A stretch of DNA of 64,000 nucleotides from the NCBI GenBank assembly GCA_964595365.1, contig CAZQQC010000001.1, forward strand, positions 53,410 to 117,409, read 5' to 3'. Below, piece by piece: positions 1 through 9,175 of this stretch. Below the pieces are notes generated by a model that saw nothing but the letters and a program-made list of their open reading frames with translations, ran no database searches and had not been told where the DNA came from. The position numbers and the translations under genes are program-made. The first letter of the stretch is position 1, and every line of letters begins with the position of its first letter. The stretch comes from Fen-1258 sp964595365. Lineage in GTDB: Bacteria; Bacteroidota; Ignavibacteria; Ignavibacteriales; Melioribacteraceae.

Positions 1-101
1 AGATAGGCATCGGTTCTATCCACACGATTCAAGATTTTAACCGCATGTCCGCGCACACCTTGAAATAAATTTAAACCGAACCGATCATCAGTTGTTTCCA
101 T
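1..101 (-). CDS. Probable RsmB (16S rRNA cytosine-C5 methyltransferase), N-terminal fragment
   Basis: Only the first 33 codons are inside the window; the gene runs off the left edge. The translation starts METTDDRFGLNLFQGVRG and continues with HAVKILNRVDRTDAY. The pattern R-G-x-A-V-x-I-L-x-x-V-x-x-x-x-A-Y resembles the start of the NusB-like RNA-binding domain at the N-terminus of RsmB, which methylates C967 of 16S rRNA. The fragment is too short to prove this, and a NusB-like protein is the main alternative. It lies downstream of rpmE on the same strand, past the rpmE terminator. Confidence 0.45.
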   Translation of the reverse strand, partial: METTDDRFGLNLFQGVRGHAVKILNRVDRTDAY

Positions 102-164
102 AACAAACAATATTTATTTAGGTACTTTATTCATTCTCATGTTCAGTTGTACAAAGGCGGGTTT

Positions 165-194
165 AAAAAGCAAAAGGGCTGCCTTAAACAGCCC
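165..194 (-). terminator. Rho-independent terminator after rpmE
   Basis: Read on the minus strand, a perfect 6-bp stem GGGCTG/CAGCCC with a 7-base loop is followed by TTTTGCTTTTT. It begins about 20 bases after the rpmE stop codon, the expected place for an intrinsic terminator, and separates rpmE from the partial gene at the left edge. Confidence 0.8.
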
Positions 195-214
195 CTAATA
201 AAAGTCGAAAATTT

Positions 215-421
215 TTATGCTTCTTTCAAACCGTATTTCTTTTTAAATCTTTCAACACGACCAGTAGAGTCAACAATTTTTTGCTTTCCCGTAAAGAACG
301 GATGACAATTAGAGCATAGCTCAATCTTAATACTACTAACTGTGGAACGGGTCACAAATGTATTTCCGCAAACGCACGTAACTTCACATTTTCTGTAATT
401 TGGATGAATGCCAGCTTTCAT
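215..421 (-). CDS. rpmE: 50S ribosomal protein L31
   Basis: This 68-residue protein matches bL31, a small protein of the large subunit near the central protuberance that helps bridge the two subunits. It starts MKAGIHPNY, typical of the family. Cysteines at about 16, 18, 36 and 39 are the zinc-binding set of the zinc-containing (C+) form, which many bacteria replace with a cysteine-free paralogue when zinc is scarce. The length is normal. It is followed by an intrinsic terminator and preceded by 75 bases after the anti-sigma-like gene, so it is probably transcribed on its own. Confidence 0.96.
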   Translation of the reverse strand: MKAGIHPNYRKCEVTCVCGNTFVTRSTVSSIKIELCSNCHPFFTGKQKIVDSTGRVERFKKKYGLKEA

Positions 422-496
422 TATAATACTACTTCCTTAAATTTTGGGCTCAAATTTAGCTACACCGATGCAAAAAAACAAATTGTAACCGGAGTT

Positions 497-1192
497 TTAC
501 TGCGGTATTTTCGAAGCTTTTTTTAATGAATCGAGCCGTAACTGAGCCTTCTTCAGTGAATCGACAATTTGCCGGTATCTTTTAAGTGTCTGTTGATTCA
601 TATTCTGCTTGAAAAGGAAACCATCGTTTTCAGCAGGCTGATCGCCGCTGTTAACCACATTGCCTTGAGACAAATCTGACCGGGTAAAATTATCGCCCGA
701 AATGTACTTGTCAACCGAAACTACATTGGGATTTTGCTGCAAAGGCGAAGGTTTATTATTTGCACGGGATTGGTTTTTCAACGACCGATCTTGAAGATCT
801 TCTGATGCAATCTGTCTTTGATTCGCAATCAAATTTTCTTTAGCATGCAATTTCTTTTTAGCTGCGGATGCATTTGCAGCCGTAGTATTATTTGCAAGAG
901 ATTGGCTTACAGACGGTGGCTGTTGATTAGTGTAAACGTTATTCAGCTCTTCGCCCCTGGGGTAAAAAATAAAGAAAAGAAGTAGAACAGTCACAATAAC
1001 GGCAGAAGGCGCCAAAAATTTTATGAAGTTTAATTTTGGTTGTTCTTCTTCCGCCAGATTAAAGTTCTTATTTTCAATGCGCGTCATAAGATTAAACTCA
1101 AAATTCTCCGGCGCATTTACTTTAGGAAGATTTTTTAAATCTTTTACCATGTTGGAAAATTTACTGTTGTTATCATTGTAAATTTTATTCAT
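497..1192 (-). CDS. Putative membrane-anchored anti-sigma factor
   Basis: This 231-residue protein follows the ECF sigma factor gene by 3 bases, the usual place for its anti-sigma factor. The N-terminal cytoplasmic part holds the pattern LPKVNAPENFEFNLMTRIE (about 22-40), resembling short segments at the start of Bacteroidota anti-sigma factors. One transmembrane helix spans about 58-77, followed by a low-complexity N/Q/S/K-rich extracytoplasmic region and a charged helical tail (about 205-231). No HxxxCxxC zinc motif is visible, so it is not a ZAS-type anti-sigma factor. The role rests on gene context and topology. Confidence 0.6.
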   Translation of the reverse strand: MNKIYNDNNSKFSNMVKDLKNLPKVNAPENFEFNLMTRIENKNFNLAEEEQPKLNFIKFLAPSAVIVTVLLLFFIFYPRGEELNNVYTNQQPPSVSQSLANNTTAANASAAKKKLHAKENLIANQRQIASEDLQDRSLKNQSRANNKPSPLQQNPNVVSVDKYISGDNFTRSDLSQGNVVNSGDQPAENDGFLFKQNMNQQTLKRYRQIVDSLKKAQLRLDSLKKASKIPQ

Positions 1193-1195
1193 AGG

Positions 1196-1780
1196 CTACT
1201 CTCTATAAATATTTTTTAGGAGTTTTTGAAGTTGTGCACGCCCGCGATTTATTCTCGATTTCACTGTGCCAATAGCCAGCCCCGTAATCTCGGATATTTC
1301 TTCGTAAGAAAGATCCTGTATATCTCGTAAAATAACAACCTCTCTATAAACCGGTTTAACTTTCAGCAAAGCTTTCTGGATCATTTCATTTTTTATTTCG
1401 CTATCTGCAGCTCTATCGGGCGCAAGAAATGATTTATCTTCGATCTGTAGAGTCTTTTCGTCATCGGTGTTGTCGATCGAAAGAATACTTCTTCTGCGCC
1501 GTCTCTTAAGCTCATTCTTTGCCAGATTACCAGCAATTGTGTAAATCCACGTCGAAAATTTTGCGAACGAACGATACGAATCTTTATTCAAGTAGAATTT
1601 TATCATCGTATCCTGAACTACATCGGTACAAATGTCTCTATCGCCAACAAATCGATACACAAAATTCATCAAAGGATCTTTGTAACGCCTAACCAATATT
1701 TCATACGCTGCCAGCGTATTACTATCCTGAAATTCCTTTATAAGTTCTTCGTCCGAAAGTTCTACTAAGGGCTTATTCAA
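1196..1780 (-). CDS. ECF-type RNA polymerase sigma factor (sigma-70 family, RpoE-like)
   Basis: At 194 residues it has the two-domain layout of ECF (group 4) sigma factors, which direct RNA polymerase to stress promoters. Region 2 spans about 27-95 and includes DVVQDTMIKFY and FSTWIYTIAGNLAKNELKRR, the -10 recognition and core-binding helices. Region 4 spans about 138-190 with LSYEEISEITGLAIGTVKSR, the -35-binding helix-turn-helix. No region 3 is present. The next gene on the strand encodes its likely membrane-bound inhibitor. The stimulus and regulon cannot be read from the sequence. Confidence 0.93.
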   Translation of the reverse strand: MNKPLVELSDEELIKEFQDSNTLAAYEILVRRYKDPLMNFVYRFVGDRDICTDVVQDTMIKFYLNKDSYRSFAKFSTWIYTIAGNLAKNELKRRRRRSILSIDNTDDEKTLQIEDKSFLAPDRAADSEIKNEMIQKALLKVKPVYREVVILRDIQDLSYEEISEITGLAIGTVKSRINRGRAQLQKLLKNIYRE

Positions 1781-1863
1781 TGAAAGTTATACCTATTAAA
1801 AAAAAGATTGTTTCAGATTTTTTAACAATTTTAGCCATAACGGGTAATAAATGCAAACTTCAA

Positions 1864-2901
1864 CTATTTACCGTTATTCGAGGGCGAAGTTTGCCCCATA
1901 ATCTCCGATATTAAAACCAAAAGAATAGTTTTATACTCTGTTGCGGTTGTTTTAACTAGCAAATCGGCATTCAACAAAGCTCTGGAAGCATTTAATAATC
2001 TTTTATCATCCATCATAAAACGGGCTCTTTTGCAGTTCATGTAATAACCATAACTCACGCCGGCAAGTTTTGCGGCTTCGAAATCAGAAACAGTGGATTT
2101 TAACAGCTCTGTCATTTGCGCGACTGTTAAAGTGAATTTTGCCAGCATGTTAATTATGAAAACCATTTCAACACCGGAATCCAACAAGTTGTAAGCAACT
2201 TCCAGAGCTTTAACTTTATCTCCCTGTCCTATAGCGTCTTGAAGATTAAAAATAGAGTACTCTTTCGTAGGCGAAGAAATAGTTTTTATCTCTTCAAATG
2301 TGATTTCTTTTTTCCCGGCAAGATAGTTTTCAAATTTCTGCAATTGCATTTCAAGAAGAGCTTTATCTTCACCAACAATATCGATCAGCAGTTGCGCGTT
2401 TTCACGTGAGAAATTGATATTAACCTTTTTACAATTATTTATTACCCACTCAATTAACTCCTCCCCTGTTGCAATGCGGGCTTCAAAAAGAAAATGTTTT
2501 TCAAGCAAAATTGAATATGGTTCTTTTGTCAGATCGGTCACTTTGTTTGATTGAACGATAACAAGTGTTGTAAATTCGGGCGGTTGGGCAAGATAGCTGC
2601 TAAGTTCTTTTTTATCGTTAAACTTTTCAAAGTTTTTTATAACGACTAATTTTTTTCCGCCGCCGAATGGAAATGAATAAGCTGCATCCAATATTTGCGA
2701 TAAGTTTTGACCTTTCTCGGCTGAAAACGTTTCTTTATCAAAGTCCGAAAGAATTTGCGTTGCAAGTAACTTTTCAATTGTTTCAACAGCAGCATCAATT
2801 GAATATTGATCTTCGCCGCACAGAAAATAAACGGGCAATATCTTTCCCTTGGAAAGATATTTAAATAAATCCGCTGTAGAAGGAAATTCTTTCTTTGCCA
2901 T
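1864..2901 (-). CDS. holA: DNA polymerase III subunit delta
   Basis: This 345-residue protein matches HolA, the delta subunit of the clamp loader, which opens the sliding clamp. The N-terminal AAA+-like domain has PVYFLCGEDQYSIDAAV near residues 23-39, the degenerate P-loop region of delta, and FPFGGGKKLVVIKNFEKF near 77-94. The C-terminal collar domain covers roughly the last 120 residues. It starts one base downstream of the preceding cyclophilin gene's stop codon boundary, so the two genes abut without a gap. Confidence 0.92.
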   Translation of the reverse strand: MAKKEFPSTADLFKYLSKGKILPVYFLCGEDQYSIDAAVETIEKLLATQILSDFDKETFSAEKGQNLSQILDAAYSFPFGGGKKLVVIKNFEKFNDKKELSSYLAQPPEFTTLVIVQSNKVTDLTKEPYSILLEKHFLFEARIATGEELIEWVINNCKKVNINFSRENAQLLIDIVGEDKALLEMQLQKFENYLAGKKEITFEEIKTISSPTKEYSIFNLQDAIGQGDKVKALEVAYNLLDSGVEMVFIINMLAKFTLTVAQMTELLKSTVSDFEAAKLAGVSYGYYMNCKRARFMMDDKRLLNASRALLNADLLVKTTATEYKTILLVLISEIMGQTSPSNNGK

Positions 2902-3528
2902 TTACCGGTATATTCTTTTCTCTATATTAATTTTCTGCATAACAATTTTTTCAACGGGCTTATCTGCACGATCGGTTTTAACCCGATTGATTTTATAAAC
3001 TACGCCCATTCCATCTATAACTTTTCCGAAAACTGTATGCTTTCTATTTAACCAGGGAGTAGCTGCAGTTGTAATGAAGAACTGACTTCTATTTGTGCCC
3101 GGACCACGATTAGCCATAGCAACTACACCGGCATCATCAAACCTAAGAGAATATGAGAACTCATCGGCAAATTCTCCGCCGTAAATACTTTTTCCGCCTT
3201 CACCTGTTCCTGTTGAATCCCCGGTTTGAATCATAAAATCTTTTATAACTCTGTGGAAAGTTAAACTGTTATAATAACCTTGCAGTGCAAGCCCAACAAA
3301 ATTTTTTACAGTATTAGGCGCTTCTTTCGAAAATAATTCTATCACTATCATACCCATGTCGGTTTCGATATCTGCAACAAGTTTTTCGTTGTTTTCGACC
3401 TCGACCAGTTTATCTAAAGCAATTCCTTTTGCGTATTCTTCGTTGAGAGAGACTCTTTGATAACTTCTTTCACAGGCAACTGCAGATAGAATCAGAAATG
3501 TTGCGGAAGCAATGTTCGTTAATTTCAT
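2902..3528 (-). CDS. Cyclophilin-type peptidyl-prolyl cis-trans isomerase, exported
   Basis: This 208-residue protein is a cyclophilin that catalyses proline isomerisation during folding. The N-terminus is a hydrophobic signal peptide ending ...SAVAC at residue 19, a near-lipobox, so it may be a lipoprotein. The catalytic domain (about 51-200) holds the hallmark FHRVIKDFMIQTGDSTGTG, then FADEF, MANRGPGTNRSQFFITT and HTVFGKVIDGMGVV. The catalytic Arg in FHRVI and the SQFFI core are intact. It sits between uppP and holA in a tightly packed run. Confidence 0.93.
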   Translation of the reverse strand: MKLTNIASATFLILSAVACERSYQRVSLNEEYAKGIALDKLVEVENNEKLVADIETDMGMIVIELFSKEAPNTVKNFVGLALQGYYNSLTFHRVIKDFMIQTGDSTGTGEGGKSIYGGEFADEFSYSLRFDDAGVVAMANRGPGTNRSQFFITTAATPWLNRKHTVFGKVIDGMGVVYKINRVKTDRADKPVEKIVMQKINIEKRIYR

Positions 3529-3537
3529 TTTGTTCTC

Positions 3538-4386
3538 CTACGGTTGAATAATATTATAACCCAACATTACCAGTATAAGAATACCGATAACAATTCGGTA
3601 AACTATGAAGAGATAAGTCGATTTCTTTTTCAAATATCGTAATAAAAATCCAATCGATAAATAACCAACTATTGCAGATGCTATCGTGGCAGCAATCAAA
3701 TTGATCGTACCATGCAAGTTCAGATATTTCAGTGATTCTTTAAACTCGAGTAGACCGCTGGCAGCCACAGCAGGAATGCTCATTAAAAAAGAAAAACGTG
3801 CGGCGGTTTCGCGTGTAAACCCAAGAAACAAGCCTGCGGTAATTGTCGTACCTGAACGCGACGAACCCGGTATGAGAGCAAGGCATTGTGCAATGCCTAT
3901 AATAAATGCATCATACCATTTTAAATCCTTCGACTCGCGCGTAAATTTGCTAATTCTCTCTGCCAGTGCTAATATTAGCGCCAGCACAATCAAACTTCCT
4001 GCAATGAGAAATAAATTTTTCGTCAAAGCGCCCTCAATAATTTTTTTTAAGCCGAGGCCCACAATGGCTACCGGTACCGAAGCAATAATAATGTACCACC
4101 CCATTTTTGAATTGAGTGTTTGATCGGCAAATTTTTTTCGCTGAAAAAAATTATCTTGAAAAAAGTCTCTGGCTATATAGATTAGATCGTTCCAAAAATA
4201 AACGACCACCGCCATTAGAGTTCCTAATTGAATTATTGCAATAAACGCAGTCCAGTTGCCGGGTGTTTCTGCGGAAATCAAATTCAAAAGCTTTCCAACA
4301 ACTGTTAAGTGGCCTGTGCTGCTTATAGGAAGAAATTCTGTTAGACCTTGTATAATTCCTAAAATAATTGCTTCAAGTATATTCAA
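3538..4386 (-). CDS. uppP: Undecaprenyl-diphosphatase (UppP/BacA)
   Basis: This 282-residue polytopic protein dephosphorylates undecaprenyl diphosphate to recycle the lipid carrier for peptidoglycan and other polymers. Family motifs are clear: GLTEFLPISSTGHL near residues 14-27 (the glutamate-rich and P-[VI]-S-S-T-G-H signature) and LIPGSSRSGTTI near 170-181, which carries the catalytic serine/arginine loop. About eight hydrophobic helices are visible. High-level BacA can give bacitracin resistance in other bacteria. It ends 9 bases before the cyclophilin gene. Confidence 0.95.
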   Translation of the reverse strand: MNILEAIILGIIQGLTEFLPISSTGHLTVVGKLLNLISAETPGNWTAFIAIIQLGTLMAVVVYFWNDLIYIARDFFQDNFFQRKKFADQTLNSKMGWYIIIASVPVAIVGLGLKKIIEGALTKNLFLIAGSLIVLALILALAERISKFTRESKDLKWYDAFIIGIAQCLALIPGSSRSGTTITAGLFLGFTRETAARFSFLMSIPAVAASGLLEFKESLKYLNLHGTINLIAATIASAIVGYLSIGFLLRYLKKKSTYLFIVYRIVIGILILVMLGYNIIQP

Positions 4387-4395
4387 GATGCACCT

Positions 4396-5037
4396 TTATA
4401 ATGTAAATGTAATACCTAATAAAATCCCCACAGATATTGAATTCAGATTGACTTTTTCCCCGGTTGCATTGTTCACTATTATGTTATTTGCATTTACAGT
4501 TTGACTTAAAACATCGTACCGAAGATCTACGCCAACGAGGGCGTAAAGATTTTTTCCTAGCATTGTATTTCCCAACGCTCGTAATAAAAGTCCGAATCCC
4601 GAAAATGAATGATTGATGTTCGAGACAATTCTTTCATTAAGCGAAGTAAACCTGTAACCGGCACCGCCGCCTAACTTAAATTGGTATCCCGAACCGGGGA
4701 TAACATAGTAAGCAAGAATGGTTGGCCGATGTGTATTATATGCAAGTTCATAAACACCGCCCGAACCAAGCGGTGCATTATACGAATCGGTTTGATAACT
4801 GTACTCAAACCCGATTTGGAAATTCGGCTTCAGTATGTAATCTACTTCCCCGGAAAAATTTACGGCGCTTTTGAAAGAAGCAAATTGATTACCCGGAGTT
4901 GAGAACCCCGAGTTAATATAATCTCGCAAAGACGGAATAGATTTGAAGTCCATTCCCATCGATGCATTTAAATCCCATTGAGCTTCTATACTCTTGAAAC
5001 TAAATAAAACTAAAAACATGAAAAGTATTTTTTTCAT
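4396..5037 (-). CDS. Outer-membrane beta-barrel protein, function unknown
   Basis: This 213-residue protein starts with a cleavable signal peptide (MKKILFMFLVLFSFKSIEAQ) and continues with alternating short amphipathic strands: ILKPNFQIGFEYSYQT, HRPTILAYYVI, FKLGGGAGYRF, ISVGILLGITFTL. The final residues F-T-L resemble the terminal strand recognised for outer-membrane insertion. The family looks like the small OmpA/OmpX-like barrels of Bacteroidota. Its start overlaps the end of the upstream flippase-like gene by 4 bases, so they are co-transcribed. No substrate can be inferred. Confidence 0.7.
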   Translation of the reverse strand: MKKILFMFLVLFSFKSIEAQWDLNASMGMDFKSIPSLRDYINSGFSTPGNQFASFKSAVNFSGEVDYILKPNFQIGFEYSYQTDSYNAPLGSGGVYELAYNTHRPTILAYYVIPGSGYQFKLGGGAGYRFTSLNERIVSNINHSFSGFGLLLRALGNTMLGKNLYALVGVDLRYDVLSQTVNANNIIVNNATGEKVNLNSISVGILLGITFTL

Positions 5038-6107
5038 TTGTCTTCCGGATTAATTTTGAACACCGACAAAAAAGTTTCTTTGGCAAGTCCTTTTCTATGA
5101 CGATTCTTATTCACAAAATAAACGATAACAATAGTCGACAAAATAAAAGTAGCGTAAGAAATGAAGTGCGTAATAATAGAATAAGCCGCACTGCTTTCAT
5201 AATCAAAATAAAAAAGTTTAGTCAAAACAAATATAGAAATAATATGGTATGACCCAATCGCACCCGGTGTTGGAATAATGGACCCGAACGAACTGATTGT
5301 CATAACAATCCACGCCAACTCAAAATCTACTTTCCCTGTGGACTGTATACCCAGTATATAAAAACCAACTTGAGCATGAAATGCATACAGCAGCAATATC
5401 ACAACAGACCAAAACAAGATGGCAAAGACATTTCCAGTTTTCTTTACGCTTGAAAGTCCCTCGATAAGCGTATCAAAAATTTCTTTCAGTTTGCCGGCAT
5501 AATTTTTATTTATCTTTTTCGTCAGCCGAACAAGCATAGAGCTAAAACTCTTTTGAAATCTAATAAGTAAAACAAGAAATATTGTGGCGCTAAGTACGAA
5601 AACCAATCCTATCAACAAAGATGGTTTCAGCCAAACAATTTCGTTGTACATGTTGCCGGAATAAAGTGCTGCACTGATCAGTGCCGCAATTCCAAACAAT
5701 GCAATGTCGATAATTCTCTCAATTACAATTGTACCTATAACGGTCGACCGCGAAATGTCTTCCCATCTTCCCAAAAATAATCCCCGGTAAAGCTCGCCAA
5801 GACGGGGTATCAGGCAACTTACACCATAACCGACCATAACAGCGCCAAACAAATGCGATGTTGAACAATTTTCTTTAACCGGCTTGATCATATATTTCCA
5901 TCTGATTGCGCGCGCAATGTGGGACAGAAAAAAAATAAGGACGTAAAAAAGAATTGCGGGAATCGACGAGTTAAGTATTATCCCGAATGTTTGTTTCAAA
6001 TCTATATTCTTAAAAGCGAGGTAAAGAAAGAGAATCGTAAGGAAGAAAGGGAAGGAATAACCTACAACTTTCGAAAGATGAGTATTATGTTTATCACCTG
6101 AGGTCAA
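5034..6107 (-). CDS. Lysylphosphatidylglycerol synthase TM-region/UPF0104 family membrane protein
   Basis: This 357-residue integral membrane protein has seven or eight hydrophobic helices. It matches the transmembrane family shared with the flippase half of MprF and AglD-like proteins: HIARAIRWKYMIKP near 63-76, GYGVSCLIPRLGELYRG near 93-109, and a later AWIVMTISSFGSIIPTPGAIGSYH. The glycine/proline-rich loop SIIPTPGAIGSYH is characteristic. No catalytic aminoacyl-transferase domain follows, so lipid translocation or carrier binding is the likely role. It overlaps lolA by 14 bases and the barrel gene by 4. Confidence 0.85.
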   Translation of the reverse strand: MTSGDKHNTHLSKVVGYSFPFFLTILFLYLAFKNIDLKQTFGIILNSSIPAILFYVLIFFLSHIARAIRWKYMIKPVKENCSTSHLFGAVMVGYGVSCLIPRLGELYRGLFLGRWEDISRSTVIGTIVIERIIDIALFGIAALISAALYSGNMYNEIVWLKPSLLIGLVFVLSATIFLVLLIRFQKSFSSMLVRLTKKINKNYAGKLKEIFDTLIEGLSSVKKTGNVFAILFWSVVILLLYAFHAQVGFYILGIQSTGKVDFELAWIVMTISSFGSIIPTPGAIGSYHIISIFVLTKLFYFDYESSAAYSIITHFISYATFILSTIVIVYFVNKNRHRKGLAKETFLSVFKINPEDK

Positions 6108-6711
6108 TAATCTGAATTCCTTTGGGTGGATTGTAGGTGAATTTCGAATCAGGCATATCCTGGTTTAGCCTAAAATTGGAAAACTGAAAATGATATTTGA
6201 TATCGCCGCGATCAACAATTTCCAGAGAAGAGATTAATCCTTCTTTGTTGATTCGGATCTTTACGGACTTGCATTCCATATCCTGATCTTTCGGGGAAAG
6301 TTCGATGACTCCTTCGCCAGGAGCTAGATGCTCTTCTTTGATCAGACTTATCTTACACAAACGCGGATAATCGAAGATAAACCGCTCCAACGAAAATGAA
6401 GTAGGATCATCGGAGAAGTAACTGATTACTACACGGTTAAATTTTTTGTTCAAATTCCAGATTGTACTTCCATCCGAAACTATCATCTCGTTTTTTAGTT
6501 CTACGACAAATTTGTTTTTTCTTTTGTAAAAAAACTTGCCGCTTACTTTTGCCGTATTGGAACCCTGAGTTGCATAAATCGCTTGCGAAAAATCGGCTGT
6601 AAAATTTTCCAGAGAATTGAATTTGTTTTGAACCCTTTTTAACAATTCATTGCCGGATTGTGCAAACAAAAACGAGCCGAGCAAAAACAAAAACAAAAAT
6701 TTCGTTTTCAT
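6094..6711 (-). CDS. lolA: Outer-membrane lipoprotein carrier protein LolA
   Basis: This 205-residue periplasmic protein begins with a signal peptide (about 1-17, ending LFAQS). The mature part begins LLKRVQNKFNSLENFTADFSQ and continues with SGKFFYKRKNKFVVEL and IVSDGSTIWNLNKKFNRVVI, the unclosed beta-barrel pattern of LolA, which ferries lipoproteins from the inner to the outer membrane. Length matches the family. It overlaps ftsK by 4 bases, a pairing (ftsK-lolA) seen in many Gram-negative bacteria. Confidence 0.93.
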   Translation of the reverse strand: MKTKFLFLFLLGSFLFAQSGNELLKRVQNKFNSLENFTADFSQAIYATQGSNTAKVSGKFFYKRKNKFVVELKNEMIVSDGSTIWNLNKKFNRVVISYFSDDPTSFSLERFIFDYPRLCKISLIKEEHLAPGEGVIELSPKDQDMECKSVKIRINKEGLISSLEIVDRGDIKYHFQFSNFRLNQDMPDSKFTYNPPKGIQIIDLR

Positions 6712-9173
6712 AAGTTTCTTAAGATTGTCTCCAATTGTTCTTCATTCTCAACAATTACTTCGCGCGCTTTGCTTCCTTCCGAAGGTCCAACAATTCCAGC
6801 TTGTTCAAGCTGGTCAACAATTCTAGCGGCACGCGAGTAGCCCAACTTCAATCTTCTTTGCAGCAAAGATACGGAACCCTGCTGATGTCTGACAATAAGA
6901 CGGGCTGCCTCTTCAAACATAGGATCGAGATCGTTCAGATAATCGCCCATACCTTCTTTCTTTTTATCATACAATGAAGGAAGGAAAAATCTTTTTGAGT
7001 AGCCTTTTTGAACGTAGATAAAATTAGTAATTCTTTCAACCTCGTCGGTTGAGATAAAAGCATTTTGAATTCTAATCGGCTTAGGCATTCCGCCGGGCAG
7101 AAACAACATATCGCCGCTGCCAAGCAGTTGTTCGGCGCCGTTCATATCGAGAATTGTTCTGGAATCGATTTTAGTTGCAACCTGATAAGCCATTCTTGCG
7201 CTGAAGTTTGCTTTGATAACGCCTGTAATTACGTTCACAGACGGGCGCTGTGTTGCCAATATCAAATGAATGCCGACAGCTCGTGCAAGCTGTGCCAAAC
7301 GCGCTATTGGTTCCTCAACTTCTTTTCCAGAAGTAATCATTAAGTCCGCCAATTCATCAATCACAATAATTATGTACGGCATTTTGTAATGCTTCATTAC
7401 ATCGGTGTCTTTCGGCCGTGTCTTGGGATTCAAAATTTTTTTATTGTAATCAACTACATTCCGAACACCGGCTTTCGCAAGTCTATCGTACCTCTTTTCC
7501 ATCTCGTATTCAACAGCTTTCAAAGCAAGAAGGGAATTCTGCGGATTTGTAATTATTTCTTCTTCGAGATCGGGAGAGACAGCAAGAAAATGTTTGTTCA
7601 ATTTTTTGTAGAAAGAGAGTTCTATTTTCTTCGGATCGATGATCACAAATTTTATGTCCGATGGATGCTTGGCGTAAATCAAACTATTGATGATCATATT
7701 AATGCCGACACTTTTTCCCGAACCTGTAGAACCCGCAATTAACAAATGCGGCATCTTTGCCAGATCTGTAATATACACGTCGCCCGAAATTGTTTTTCCA
7801 AACGCCAGCGGAAGTTCTAATTTGGAATCTTTCACCTTGGCAATTACCGAACGCGCTCTTACAATTGAAGCTTCAGCATTCGGTATTTCGACACCTATTG
7901 CGCTCTTACCCGGTATCGGTGCAATGATACGAATTCCGCGAGCAGCAAGTGCAAGTGCAATGTCGTGCTCGAGGCTAACAATGCGGCTGATTTTTACACC
8001 GGGCGCCGGTACAATTTCATACAGAGTTACAACAGGGCCCGGCGTAACCGTAATATCCTCGATCTGGATGTCGAACAGTGCAAGTTTTTCTTTAAGCAGT
8101 TCTGCATTCCGCTTTAGTTCGCTTTCTTGAACCCTGACACTTTCTTCCTCGGCGGCAATCAGCAAATCCAATTTCGGCGGATCGTATTCAATCTCTTCAT
8201 TCCATTGCTCGGGCAATGCTGCTTCGGCATCTTTATCAACCAACGGAACTATATCTCCATCTTTCGGTTTCAATTCCGCTTTCTTAGCCTTAATCAATTC
8301 TGCAGCTTTTCCAAATTCTTGTTCAATAAGTTTTTCCGGTTCGTCTTTTTTAACGATTGTAATCTTGGTTCCGGAATCTTCCCGGGCAAATTCTTCCTCT
8401 TCCCTGTCTTTAAACAACGATCTCAATTTGCTTTCGCTTCGCAGATTTTTAATTTTTTCCAGTCTGTCATCAAATTCTTTATCATCGGCAGTTTTTACAA
8501 CAATGTTCTTTTCATCTCTAGCTTTGAAAAGATTTTTTACGATTTCAATCAGCGAACTGAATTTGAAATCGAACGCAATTATCATTGTGACGAGAAAAGC
8601 AGCTCCTAGAAAAATTATGCTGCCAATGCCGCCCAGCAATCTACTAATAACGGTTCCAAAAAAATAACCGACTTTGCCTGAAAGTTCATAAATGCTTGTG
8701 AAGAGAGAAATTTCCGGCGTGTATTGCAGCATTCCAAAAAATGTGGAAAGGATTATTCCAACAACTAGTAAAAAATTGGAAAGGTGAATGGCGAGTTTGT
8801 AGTTCTTTTCTTTTCTTAATACAGAATAACCCCAGACAAACATTATAGCCGGAAAGACAAGCGAGAAATAACCAATTGTCGATCTGATAAAAAAATGTGA
8901 AATATAGGAACCAAAAATTCCAAGCCAGTTATGAGTTGTTGCAGCTTTGTTTTGCAGTTCAGGGTTAGTTTCAAAAACGTTAAATTGATCCATGAACCGA
9001 TACGAAAAGTAAGATTCGTCATCACGCGAGTAAGAGAGGACACTTAAGAAAATCAGAAGGGCGAAAACAATCAGTAATATCCCCAAAAGTTTTTTCTTTT
9101 TTTTAGGTGATACTACAAAAAACCGCTCTCCATTAGCGGAGGAATTTTCCTTCGATTTATCTTTGCCTGGCAT
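6708..9173 (-). CDS. ftsK: DNA translocase FtsK/SpoIIIE
   Basis: This 821-residue protein pumps chromosomal DNA through the closing septum. Four transmembrane helices lie at about 30-48, 98-118, 127-147 and 185-202. A charged linker (about 205-350) is followed by the alpha/beta motor with Walker A GSTGSGKS at about 481-488 and Walker B IIIVIDELADLM. The C-terminal winged-helix gamma domain (about 755-821) includes LQRRLKLGYSRAARIVDQLE, which reads KOPS-like polarity sequences. The linker is short, as usual outside the enterobacteria. It starts 2 bases after the comB stop. Confidence 0.96.
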   Translation of the reverse strand: MPGKDKSKENSSANGERFFVVSPKKKKKLLGILLIVFALLIFLSVLSYSRDDESYFSYRFMDQFNVFETNPELQNKAATTHNWLGIFGSYISHFFIRSTIGYFSLVFPAIMFVWGYSVLRKEKNYKLAIHLSNFLLVVGIILSTFFGMLQYTPEISLFTSIYELSGKVGYFFGTVISRLLGGIGSIIFLGAAFLVTMIIAFDFKFSSLIEIVKNLFKARDEKNIVVKTADDKEFDDRLEKIKNLRSESKLRSLFKDREEEEFAREDSGTKITIVKKDEPEKLIEQEFGKAAELIKAKKAELKPKDGDIVPLVDKDAEAALPEQWNEEIEYDPPKLDLLIAAEEESVRVQESELKRNAELLKEKLALFDIQIEDITVTPGPVVTLYEIVPAPGVKISRIVSLEHDIALALAARGIRIIAPIPGKSAIGVEIPNAEASIVRARSVIAKVKDSKLELPLAFGKTISGDVYITDLAKMPHLLIAGSTGSGKSVGINMIINSLIYAKHPSDIKFVIIDPKKIELSFYKKLNKHFLAVSPDLEEEIITNPQNSLLALKAVEYEMEKRYDRLAKAGVRNVVDYNKKILNPKTRPKDTDVMKHYKMPYIIIVIDELADLMITSGKEVEEPIARLAQLARAVGIHLILATQRPSVNVITGVIKANFSARMAYQVATKIDSRTILDMNGAEQLLGSGDMLFLPGGMPKPIRIQNAFISTDEVERITNFIYVQKGYSKRFFLPSLYDKKKEGMGDYLNDLDPMFEEAARLIVRHQQGSVSLLQRRLKLGYSRAARIVDQLEQAGIVGPSEGSKAREVIVENEEQLETILRNL

Positions 9174-9175
9174 CT

